This document shows positions 17,256-24,645 of a stretch of DNA of 64,000 nucleotides, in pieces. Below the pieces are notes generated by a model that saw only the letters and a list, made by a program, of their open reading frames with translations, had not been told where the DNA came from and ran no database searches. The stretch is taken from the NCBI GenBank assembly GCA_020849535.1, contig JADLGB010000019.1, forward strand, positions 1 to 64,000, written 5' to 3'. A program made the position numbers and the translations under genes. The stretch comes from Candidatus Hydrogenedentota bacterium. GTDB taxonomy: Bacteria > Hydrogenedentota > Hydrogenedentia > Hydrogenedentales > SLHB01. Numbering within the stretch: position 1 is the stretch's first letter; each line of letters opens with the position of its first letter.

Positions 17256-18142
17256 TGCCAGACACAGACTATATCCAGATGTGGTTCCAAGAGATTCAGG
17301 ACCGCATTAGCGCCTTTCTGTCCGTTGAAGACGGCTCCCCCTGCCTCGAGGACCGCTGGGATTACGCGAACGGCACGGGAGGCGGCATCACGAGGATTTG
17401 GGAGAATTCCGTGCTGCTGGAGAAGGCAGGGGTCAATTACTCCGCGATTCAAGGATCCAGTTTGCCCCCGTCCGCGGCGACCCAGTTTCAGGTATCCGAA
17501 GGCACGCCGTACACCGCGACCGGCGTCAGCCTCGTGATACATCCCCACAATCCGTTCATTCCCACCATCCACATGAACATCCGCTATTTTGAAGCAGGTG
17601 AACGATGGTGGTTCGGGGGCGGCGTGGACCTCACGCCGTATTACCCCGTGCACGGCGAGATTGTCCAGTTCCATCGTGCGCTGAGGGCCTTGTGCGACGA
17701 GTATGAGGAAGACTACGTGACGCACAAGAAGGCCTGCGACGATTACTTCTTCATCAGACACCGCAACGAGACGCGCGGTGTGGGAGGGCTCTTTTTCGAC
17801 CATCTCTGCGCGGACCTGGAAAAGCACACTGCCTTCGTGATGGCGCTGGGCACGGCCTTTCCGGACTTGTACCGCCCATTCATCCGCGCGCATCGCGACC
17901 GCCCCTTCACCCCCGCTCAGCGGGAATTCCAATGCTACCGGCGTTCCCGCTACGTTGAGTTCAATCTCGTCTACGATCGCGGCACACTATTCGGCCTGCA
18001 ATCCGGCGGCCGCATCGAGTCCATCCTCATGTCCATGCCCGCCGTGGCGTCGTGGCGGTATAATTGGACGCCTGAACCGGGAAGTCCGGAAGCGGAGTTG
18101 ACGGAGTATTATCTGAAACCTCGGAATTGGCTGGCGGAGTGA
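17255..18142 (+). CDS. hemF: Oxygen-dependent coproporphyrinogen III oxidase HemF
   Basis: Soluble dimeric enzyme of 295 aa, the normal HemF length, which uses O2 to decarboxylate coproporphyrinogen III to protoporphyrinogen IX in heme synthesis. Family signatures are intact: PTIHMNIRYFEAG, WWFGGGVDLTPYY, GVGGLFFDHL and VEFNLVYDRGTLFGLQSGGR. The start codon shares a base with the stop of the upstream glycosyltransferase, giving tight coupling with a seemingly unrelated glycan gene. Its need for O2 contrasts with the oxygen-sensitive KorABCD and [FeFe]-hydrogenase encoded nearby. Confidence 0.96.
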   Translation: MPDTDYIQMWFQEIQDRISAFLSVEDGSPCLEDRWDYANGTGGGITRIWENSVLLEKAGVNYSAIQGSSLPPSAATQFQVSEGTPYTATGVSLVIHPHNPFIPTIHMNIRYFEAGERWWFGGGVDLTPYYPVHGEIVQFHRALRALCDEYEEDYVTHKKACDDYFFIRHRNETRGVGGLFFDHLCADLEKHTAFVMALGTAFPDLYRPFIRAHRDRPFTPAQREFQCYRRSRYVEFNLVYDRGTLFGLQSGGRIESILMSMPAVASWRYNWTPEPGSPEAELTEYYLKPRNWLAE

Positions 18143-18148
18143 GGCGCG

Positions 18149-18511
18149 ATGTCCCTCAAGGAACCCACAACTCCCGAAGCTCCTGAGAAACGGCTCAGCA
18201 TTCGCGAAGTCAGCGAGATGACCGAGGTGCCCAACTATGTGCTGCGCCAGTGGGAATCGAAGTTCTCACCCCTGAAGCCCAAGCGGGACCGCGCCGGGCG
18301 GCGCTATTACCTGCGGAAGGACGTCGAAATCGTGCGGCGCATCAAACAATTGCTCTGGCACGAAAAGATGTCTACGGAGGGGGCGCGTATCCGTCTCATG
18401 CAGGAACTGCGGGGCGAGGGGCGCCCGAAGACCCGCCGCGAAGCTCTCGAGATCCTCGACCGTATGGAGGCGGAAGTCCGGGCCATGCTGGACCTGCTCG
18501 ACCGGCACTGA
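18149..18511 (+). CDS. MerR-family HTH regulator
   Basis: A 120-aa DNA-binding protein with a winged HTH of the MerR type: SIREVSEMTEVPNYVLRQWE followed by the wing region KPKRDRAGRRYY and a helical C-terminus with no effector-binding cysteines. Short MerR proteins of this kind occur widely and have no fixed target. It lies 6 bp after hemF on the same strand and is therefore probably cotranscribed; it might regulate that operon, which is inference. The minus-strand Kor-HdrA operon converges on it with a 23-bp gap. Confidence 0.85.
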   Translation: MSLKEPTTPEAPEKRLSIREVSEMTEVPNYVLRQWESKFSPLKPKRDRAGRRYYLRKDVEIVRRIKQLLWHEKMSTEGARIRLMQELRGEGRPKTRREALEILDRMEAEVRAMLDLLDRH

Positions 18512-18534
18512 AGCAGGTGCGCTTGCCTCGATGC

Positions 18535-19932
18535 CTATCGGTCCAGTTGTTTGGACAGGCGTTTTTCCCCTATGGACAGCAAACTCGCGACGACGTGCTC
18601 CATGCGATTGCGCAAGTCGGGAGAACCAGGCCGGGATCCGTCCCTGTCTGCCACGCGCCGCAGTTGGAATCGTTTCCCGAGGTGTGGGAGCGCCTTCTCC
18701 ACGGCCGCGGCGGATTCCAGGAGCGATTCGCGGATGTTCTTGGGGCCATTCACGCAGCCGCACGCGTAAACTCCTGGCCTGCTCGTGGCCACACGGACGC
18801 CGTCGCTTTCGATAGTGCGGATGAAGCCATCGCTGCTCTGGCGAACACCAAGGATCGTTGTCAGCGAACCCAGGCCCGCAGGGGGCCGCACGCCGGCGGC
18901 GACCACGATCAAATCGAACTCGGCCTCCGCTTCAGTGTCCTGCTCCAGGTCGCGGTAGTGCAGGCGCAGGGATGAGCCCTCCGCGACTTCGGTTCGCATC
19001 ACTTGCCCGCGAACCATGCGCACTTTGGGAGCTTGCGGTCCGGCCAGGAAAGAGCCGGGGTCGTGTCCGCCTCGGGGAGCGGCTTCATACACCACGGTCA
19101 CGTTTTCAATCGCCTGGTCGAGCAGGCGCATCGCGTGGCGGCCTGAGTAGGTCCACGTGAATTCGCTGCTGTCGGTGATGATGATGGCCACGCGTTCGGG
19201 ATCGCTCTCTGTGGAAGGCCGCTCGGCATTTCCCCCCGTCGCGCCGGAGGGTGCGAAAAGCCTCTCCAACTCGATCGAGGAGATAACGTCCGGATGCGTG
19301 CCGTAGCCGTAGCGATCGAGACCGCGCAGGTCGGTCGTGTCGAAGCCTGTCGCCACGATGACGCTGCCCACGTCGCGCGTGAACGTGCGCTCCACCGGCA
19401 TGTCAAAGCGAATGGCATGGACATGACAGCTCTGCACGCAGCGTTGGCATGGTACGTAGTTGGGCGGGTCGTTCAGGCAACTCTCGATGTCGATCACATA
19501 CGAAGAAGGCACCGGGTCGCGCAAGGGGCTGAAGATCGCCTTGCGAAATGTAAACCCGGCATCGTATTCATTGGGCTTGACCACGGGGCACACCTGCCGA
19601 CACACATTGCAGCGATCGCAGACATCCGTCACGAAACGCGCCCGCGAGCGAATCGTCGCGGTGAAGTCTCCCGGTTCGCCTTTCAGATCCACGAGTTCCG
19701 ACAGCGTCAGGACTTCGATATCCGGAACCTTCGCCACGGCCGCCAGAGTGGGCAACCACGAGGCCTCAGGCAGGTCGAGCCCGCCGCCGCCTTCTTCCAA
19801 AAGAGAGACCAGTTTTCCCCCAATGGTTGCGCGAGACTCAAGAACGATGACCCGTGCCCCGGCATGGGCAAGATCCAGCGCGGATCGCAATCCGGCGATG
19901 CCACCCCCGATGACCAGAACGGCGTCACTCAC
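18535..19932 (-). CDS. HdrA-like FAD/iron-sulfur oxidoreductase
   Basis: A 465-aa flavoprotein related to heterodisulfide reductase subunit A. It starts with the FAD-binding dinucleotide fold VLVIGGGIAGLRSALDLA, has ferredoxin-like cysteine clusters CDRCNVCRQVCP and CQRCVQSCHVHAI, and ends with the second FAD-contact region typical of HdrA (GVYACGCVNGPKNI). HdrA proteins are electron hubs that pass or bifurcate electrons between ferredoxin, NADH and disulfides. The GTG start overlaps the stop of the Kor gamma subunit (GTGA), so it is very probably an electron partner of that oxidoreductase. HdrB, HdrC and MvhD partners are not in this window. Confidence 0.82.
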   Translation of the reverse strand: MSDAVLVIGGGIAGLRSALDLAHAGARVIVLESRATIGGKLVSLLEEGGGGLDLPEASWLPTLAAVAKVPDIEVLTLSELVDLKGEPGDFTATIRSRARFVTDVCDRCNVCRQVCPVVKPNEYDAGFTFRKAIFSPLRDPVPSSYVIDIESCLNDPPNYVPCQRCVQSCHVHAIRFDMPVERTFTRDVGSVIVATGFDTTDLRGLDRYGYGTHPDVISSIELERLFAPSGATGGNAERPSTESDPERVAIIITDSSEFTWTYSGRHAMRLLDQAIENVTVVYEAAPRGGHDPGSFLAGPQAPKVRMVRGQVMRTEVAEGSSLRLHYRDLEQDTEAEAEFDLIVVAAGVRPPAGLGSLTTILGVRQSSDGFIRTIESDGVRVATSRPGVYACGCVNGPKNIRESLLESAAAVEKALPHLGKRFQLRRVADRDGSRPGSPDLRNRMEHVVASLLSIGEKRLSKQLDR

Positions 19933-20495
19933 GAGACCCGGTCTCCTCTTGCCCGTTCATAACCGGCGGAAAATGCATCGAGGTTGAGTTGATACGTTTT
20001 GGGCTTCACGGTGGACTCAATGGCCTTGATCGCGGCGTCGCGGCTGATCACGCCAGTTTTTCCAACCAGATACCCGAACACCACCACATTGGCGACAATG
20101 CGGCGGCCCAGCGCCTCGGCCATCCGGGTAGCAGGGATCGCATGCATCCCCGTCTCGCCCGCATCCGGGTGCACGAGTTCATCATCCACGATGAGCATGC
20201 CTCCCTCCCTCAGAAGCGGACGGAATCGGACGTAGGCCTCTTGGAACAGCGCCACCAGGATGTCCGGATTCGTCACCAGGGGGTAGTCCACTGGGTCGGA
20301 TGAAATGACGACATCCGCGCTCGATGCGCCGCCCCGAGCCTCAGGGCCGTAGGACTGCGTGAATACGGCTTCCTTGCCGTCATAGAGGCTGGCGGCCTTG
20401 CCGAGCAGCATCCCGGTGAGGATGACCCCTTGTCCGCCAAAACCGGCGATGCGAACCTGCGTGACTCCATTTGTCATCGGCACACTAGCGGCCAT
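19929..20495 (-). CDS. korC: 2-oxoacid:ferredoxin oxidoreductase gamma subunit (KorC-type)
   Basis: A 188-aa subunit with the family opening VRIAGFGGQGVILTG, then QSYGPEARGGASSADVVIS, as in gamma subunits of 2-oxoglutarate and other 2-oxoacid oxidoreductases. It helps form the active site and CoA/ferredoxin interface. I start at the ATG at 20495, which overlaps the beta-subunit stop by 11 nt and has AGGGAG upstream; the ATG at 20477 is a possible alternative. Its stop overlaps the HdrA-like GTG start. Confidence 0.9.
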   Translation of the reverse strand: MAASVPMTNGVTQVRIAGFGGQGVILTGMLLGKAASLYDGKEAVFTQSYGPEARGGASSADVVISSDPVDYPLVTNPDILVALFQEAYVRFRPLLREGGMLIVDDELVHPDAGETGMHAIPATRMAEALGRRIVANVVVFGYLVGKTGVISRDAAIKAIESTVKPKTYQLNLDAFSAGYERARGDRVS

Positions 20496-21411
20496 TGGAA
20501 ATCGACTCCCTGGACTGCGTCCGCGCATCCGCGCGGTCTGGGTCTGGCTTTGCGGTGGTTGAAGCGGGTTCACCGAGCGCGGGATGAAACGGCGGCCGGT
20601 CCACGTCCACGAAATTGCCCACAACAATGGGGCTTTCATCGTTTGTAAGGTCAATGTCTATTTCGGGCAGGTAGGCGTTGTCGTCCACATGGCAGCGCCT
20701 GCGATAACGGCGCATTTCCTCGAGCCCGTCGCCGATGTCGTTGGGGCGGCCAAACCCCGTCGGACATGGCGACAAGACCTCGATAAAGGCGAAGCCTTCC
20801 TTGTGAATCCCGCGGAGCACCGCCTCTTTCAGTTGCCGGATGTGCAGCACAGTCCATCGCGCCACGAAGGAGGCCCCGACGGCGTGCGCGAGATGGGGTA
20901 GATTGAAGGGGCGTTCCCAACTGCCGAACGGCGTGGTGGATGATTTCGCGCTCAGGGGCGTGGTCGGGCCGGCCTGTCCCCCTGTCATTCCGTAGTTGAA
21001 GTTGTTGATGCAGATGACCGTGAGATTCACGTTGCGGCGGGCCGCGTGGATCAGGTGATTACCCCCGATGGACGTCAAATCGCCGTCCCCGCTGATGACG
21101 GTGACATGCAAATCGGGCCGGTACACCGCAATGCCCAAAGCAAACGGCACGGCGCGCCCATGGGTCGTGTGGTAGCTATCGACATTGATGTAGCCCGCCG
21201 CACGCCCGCTGCACCCGATACCGGAGACGCATACGTGCTGGTTCAACGGAATGCCCGACTCGATGATCGCTTGAACGTAACAATGAATGATGGAGCCGAT
21301 ACCGCAGGCCGGACACAGGATATGCGGAAAGCGGTCGGCCCGCAGCACCTTGTCGATGGGATGCGTCTCAACGATTCGGGTGGGGTTTGAGGCAGACGCG
21401 GCCGTTGTCAT
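20485..21411 (-). CDS. korB: 2-oxoacid:ferredoxin oxidoreductase beta subunit (KorB-type)
   Basis: A 308-aa thiamine-diphosphate-binding subunit. It shows CPACGIGSI near the N-terminus, the ThDP/Mg motif beginning GDGDLTSIGGNHLIHAARRN and NNFNYGMTGGQ, all typical of KorB. With the alpha and gamma subunits it oxidatively decarboxylates a 2-oxoacid (probably 2-oxoglutarate) with CoA and ferredoxin; the reaction is oxygen-sensitive and can run in reverse. The C-terminal 30 residues are unusually rich in P, A, S and T. ATGA overlap with the alpha subunit. Confidence 0.93.
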   Translation of the reverse strand: MTTAASASNPTRIVETHPIDKVLRADRFPHILCPACGIGSIIHCYVQAIIESGIPLNQHVCVSGIGCSGRAAGYINVDSYHTTHGRAVPFALGIAVYRPDLHVTVISGDGDLTSIGGNHLIHAARRNVNLTVICINNFNYGMTGGQAGPTTPLSAKSSTTPFGSWERPFNLPHLAHAVGASFVARWTVLHIRQLKEAVLRGIHKEGFAFIEVLSPCPTGFGRPNDIGDGLEEMRRYRRRCHVDDNAYLPEIDIDLTNDESPIVVGNFVDVDRPPFHPALGEPASTTAKPDPDRADARTQSRESISNGR

Positions 21412-22577
21412 GCGGCGATGACCTCCACAATCGACTGCGGCGAAATCATGGCGCCGCCCGCCCGGTTAATGCGGTCCACCGGCAACGAGGTGAGCCGCTC
21501 GACTTCCCGGCATACTTGGCCAAGGTTTATTTCCGGAACGATGAAGCGCTTCACGCGGCCCGAACCGGCAAGCCGACGCACCTGCTCCTCGGGGAAGGGC
21601 CACAGCGTGATGACGCGCAACAATCCCGCTTTGATGCCGCGCTGGCGCGCGAGGTTCACCGCTCTGCGCGCGGAGCGCGCCGTGCACCCGAACGCCACCA
21701 CCACCACCTCGGCATCCTCGAGATTCACCTCTTCCACCAAGGTGACCTCGCTGGCGTGCGCGGAGACTTTTTGCGAGAGGCGCATCACGAGTTCCTCGTG
21801 AGCCTGGGCGTTCAGGGCCGGGTAGCCCCTCTCGTCGTGGGTGAGCCCCGTGAAATGAACGTTGTATCCTTCGCCCGCGTGCGCCATGGGCGGAATCAGA
21901 TCGCTGTCGGCTTTGAATGGCAGGAACAACTTCTCGCCGGGCGCGTGTGTCGGCCGCTTGCGGGGAGTCCTTGGTATCTGGGCCGCGGGCGGAATCACGA
22001 CGCGTTCTGTCATGTGCCCGATCGTTTCATCCATAAGCAGAAAGACGGGAATGCGCAATTGGTCCGCGACATTGAATGCGCGAATGGTCAGGTCGAAACA
22101 CTCCTGCGGAGACGACGGTGAAAAGGCCACGATGCTGTAGTCGCCGTGCGAACCCCAACGCGCCTGGAATACGTCGCCTTGCCCGACGAGCGTTGGAAGG
22201 CCCGTCGAGGGTGAACCACGCATGACATCCACGATCACGCACGGGATTTCCATCATGACGGCGAGGCCGATGTTTTCCATCATGAGGCTGAATCCGGGGC
22301 CGGACGTTGCGGTAAGACTTCGCGCCCCGGCCGCGGATGCGCCCAGAATCGCGGCGATACTGCCCAATTCATCTTCCATCTGGACAAAACGCCCGCCCAC
22401 TTGAGGAAGCCGGTGTGCGAGCCGCTCGCAGATTTCGGTGGATGGCGTGATGGGGTATCCCGCGAAGAAGTCGAGGCCCGCCGCCAGCGCGCCTTCGGCG
22501 CACGCATGGTCCCCCAGCATGAAGTGTTCGCCCACCATCAGGCGAGTGGAGCCAGCCACCTTGGCGTCAGCCCCCAT
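21408..22577 (-). CDS. korA: 2-oxoacid:ferredoxin oxidoreductase alpha subunit (KorA-type)
   Basis: A 389-aa alpha subunit with the conserved GYPITPSTEICERLAHRLP, TATSGPGFSLMMENIGLAVM and GSPSTGLPT segments that contact the ThDP and substrate. The length matches KorA proteins that lack the fused gamma domain. GAGGAGG precedes the ATG at good spacing, 27 nt after the small ferredoxin gene. The four Kor genes plus HdrA-like gene form one minus-strand operon. Confidence 0.93.
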   Translation of the reverse strand: MGADAKVAGSTRLMVGEHFMLGDHACAEGALAAGLDFFAGYPITPSTEICERLAHRLPQVGGRFVQMEDELGSIAAILGASAAGARSLTATSGPGFSLMMENIGLAVMMEIPCVIVDVMRGSPSTGLPTLVGQGDVFQARWGSHGDYSIVAFSPSSPQECFDLTIRAFNVADQLRIPVFLLMDETIGHMTERVVIPPAAQIPRTPRKRPTHAPGEKLFLPFKADSDLIPPMAHAGEGYNVHFTGLTHDERGYPALNAQAHEELVMRLSQKVSAHASEVTLVEEVNLEDAEVVVVAFGCTARSARRAVNLARQRGIKAGLLRVITLWPFPEEQVRRLAGSGRVKRFIVPEINLGQVCREVERLTSLPVDRINRAGGAMISPQSIVEVIAA

Positions 22578-22604
22578 ACGAACCTCCTCGATTCCGTTGC
22601 GAAA

Positions 22605-22892
22605 CTATGGAATAACCGGTGCGATTTCTTCCGTGTATATGGCGAACTCGGGACACACCACGTCGCAGAACCCGCAGTGAATGCAGGCGTCAGCCTTGCC
22701 TTCGCCGACGATGGGATAGTGGTATCCTTTGGGATTGATATCCTCGGACGCGGCGAGGACGTGCTGAGGACAGAACTCGATGCAGTATCCGCAGCCCTTG
22801 CACCGTCCCGGTATGACGAACACCGCACCTTTGGGGACATAGGCGGTACTCAGGTCGATGGGTATTCTGGAACTGCCAAACTCCGCGGACAA
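22605..22892 (-). CDS. korD: 2x[4Fe-4S] ferredoxin subunit (KorD-type)
   Basis: A 95-aa bacterial-type ferredoxin with two complete cluster motifs, CKGCGYCIEFCP and CIHCGFCDVVCP, acting as the delta subunit that carries electrons out of the 2-oxoacid oxidoreductase. I choose the TTG at 22892 as start because AAGGGGAGG lies six bases upstream; an ATG-started frame reaching 22961 would add an atypical basic leader. First gene of the Kor-HdrA operon. Confidence 0.88.
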   Translation of the reverse strand: MSAEFGSSRIPIDLSTAYVPKGAVFVIPGRCKGCGYCIEFCPQHVLAASEDINPKGYHYPIVGEGKADACIHCGFCDVVCPEFAIYTEEIAPVIP

Positions 22893-22954
22893 GAACAACC
22901 TCCCCTTACGATGCTTGCGACTGATTCCAGGGCGGCTACTGCATTCATCACTAT

Positions 22955-23033
22955 ACCACATTCAATCACAAATGTGGTCTTCAAATTGCCTATTCACAAC
23001 GCGCTGCATCGCAATGAGATATGGCGTTGCGAT
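22955..23033. promoter_or_regulatory. Two inverted repeats upstream of the Kor operon
   Basis: ACCACATT (22955-22962) pairs with AATGTGGT (22971-22978), and ATCGCAA (23008-23014) pairs with TTGCGAT (23027-23033). Both lie in the short gap between the MFS gene and korD and could be operators or hairpins in the korD leader. No regulator is identifiable. Confidence 0.35.
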
Positions 23034-23054
23034 CTGTTTCGTGGACGCTAGGGC

Positions 23055-24449
23055 TTAGTCGATTCCCTGAGGCTCCGGCGGAACGTTGGAGGATTGTACA
23101 CCAGATGTCCGGCTTTCGTGAAGCCCAAGTGTGATCCACAGGATTCGGCCTACCATGCGAACCGGCAGGGCAGGATTTACCAGTGCGGCGAGAGACGTGT
23201 CCAACTTCTCCCCGTCTTGGACAGTGATGCGGCTGGCCACCGCGCAGCAGAGCCCGCCGACGACAGCCGCCATGAAGCACAAGCGGAAGCCCCAGAGGTG
23301 CCAGACGTCGATGCAGATTCCAGCCAGTATCGGGGTAATTCCGAGCGCCAGGGAAGTACCAACCGTCCACAGATTGGTGTAGGCGATGCGGCCGGGCGAC
23401 TTTACGTAATTCAGCATGGCGCGGTGAGCTGCCATGTTGAACGCGGCGCTAAACACACTCGCCAGCACCACCGCAGGCGTGAGTAGATACGCCGTCCACC
23501 ATCCGTCTGGTGTGAGGACAAGACAGACAAGCGCGGCCGCACTGTGTCCGCACAGGCTCAACAGCATCGCGGAGCCGCTTCCCGCGTGATCCGCATACCG
23601 GCCCCACTGCCGGATTGTCACGAGGATGCCGGCACTGCCCGCGGCCATTATCAGCATGATGCTGAAGGCCGCGTATCCCAGTATATCGCGCATGTAAAGG
23701 ACCAGCGACGCGCCGAGCCATGTGAGCGTCCCAAAACAGAGTGACGCTACCACGACAAAGCGCAAGAAGCCTTTGTCGGCCAGTGCGACACCGTAGGCCG
23801 CGTAGCTGGACTGCACCGAGATCTTGCCTTTGACACCCCGGCCACCGGGAACCTTCGCCATCCAGTAGAGACTGATGAACCCTGCCGCGATGCCGACCGA
23901 GTAAACGAGCAGAAAGCGGTTGATGCTGGGAGACCCTTGCAAGATCGCGGCCTGCATTACGGCGACGACCACACTGAGCAACTGGGTCAGCGCGGCCTCG
24001 GTGCTGAAATACGCGCCCCGCTGGTGGTCGGGCACGACTTCGTGCAGCCACGGGAACCAGCCGCCTCCGCCGATAGCGCGCAGGAAACAGAATCCCAATG
24101 TTGCCCCCATCAGGACGAGCTGCGCACTCTTCGGGCCCCAATGCTCCATGGCAAATGGCATGATGAAGACTGCGCAGATCACGAGCGAACGGGACCCCCA
24201 TGCGGTCAGCATGAGGCGTCTCGGACCCAGGTGTGTCACGAGCGGCACCGTGGTCACGACAAGCAGCATGGATAGGGGCAGGAAGGACAGCAGGAATCCC
24301 ACCCACGACGCCGGCATGTCAATCGAGCGCGCAAAGAGCACCAGCGCGCTGCCCACGATGCATTGCCAGGACACGACGTTGAAACTGATGAAGTACAGAA
24401 ACCTGCGCGGCGCGGGGTCCAGTTCGCGCAGGCTGGACACTATCGGCAT
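23055..24449 (-). CDS. Major facilitator superfamily transporter
   Basis: A 464-aa membrane protein with about twelve hydrophobic segments in two six-helix halves and a charged central loop (KVPGGRGVKGKIS). Between helices 2 and 3 it has the MFS loop remnant THLGPRRLM. The C-terminal tail of about 60 residues is soluble. It has no recognisable substrate signature. It precedes the Kor operon on the same strand with a 160-bp gap, so a shared transcript is possible but not required. Confidence 0.82.
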   Translation of the reverse strand: MPIVSSLRELDPAPRRFLYFISFNVVSWQCIVGSALVLFARSIDMPASWVGFLLSFLPLSMLLVVTTVPLVTHLGPRRLMLTAWGSRSLVICAVFIMPFAMEHWGPKSAQLVLMGATLGFCFLRAIGGGGWFPWLHEVVPDHQRGAYFSTEAALTQLLSVVVAVMQAAILQGSPSINRFLLVYSVGIAAGFISLYWMAKVPGGRGVKGKISVQSSYAAYGVALADKGFLRFVVVASLCFGTLTWLGASLVLYMRDILGYAAFSIMLIMAAGSAGILVTIRQWGRYADHAGSGSAMLLSLCGHSAAALVCLVLTPDGWWTAYLLTPAVVLASVFSAAFNMAAHRAMLNYVKSPGRIAYTNLWTVGTSLALGITPILAGICIDVWHLWGFRLCFMAAVVGGLCCAVASRITVQDGEKLDTSLAALVNPALPVRMVGRILWITLGLHESRTSGVQSSNVPPEPQGID

Positions 24450-24589
24450 AGACTCTGCTGTTCCTGTCTCGGGGGCGTTGCGACCTTACCCTTACCCGGG
24501 ATATGCATCCTTCTGACGGGGTGGGCAAGTAAGCCCCTGCAAGCTTAATGATACTCCTTCCCGGGGCAAAACCGCCAATGTATGCGAAA

Positions 24590-24617
24590 AGGCCCCCGCG
24601 GCAGTGCCACGGGGGCC
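24590..24617 (-). terminator. Intrinsic terminator of the 817-aa hydrolase-like gene
   Basis: Read on the minus strand, GCCCCCGTGG and CCGCGGGGGC form a strong GC stem around a short loop, followed by CTTTT. It lies 28 bp after the stop at 24646. Confidence 0.7.
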
Positions 24618-24645
24618 CGGTCTTCGACAAAACTTTGCGCGCGCT

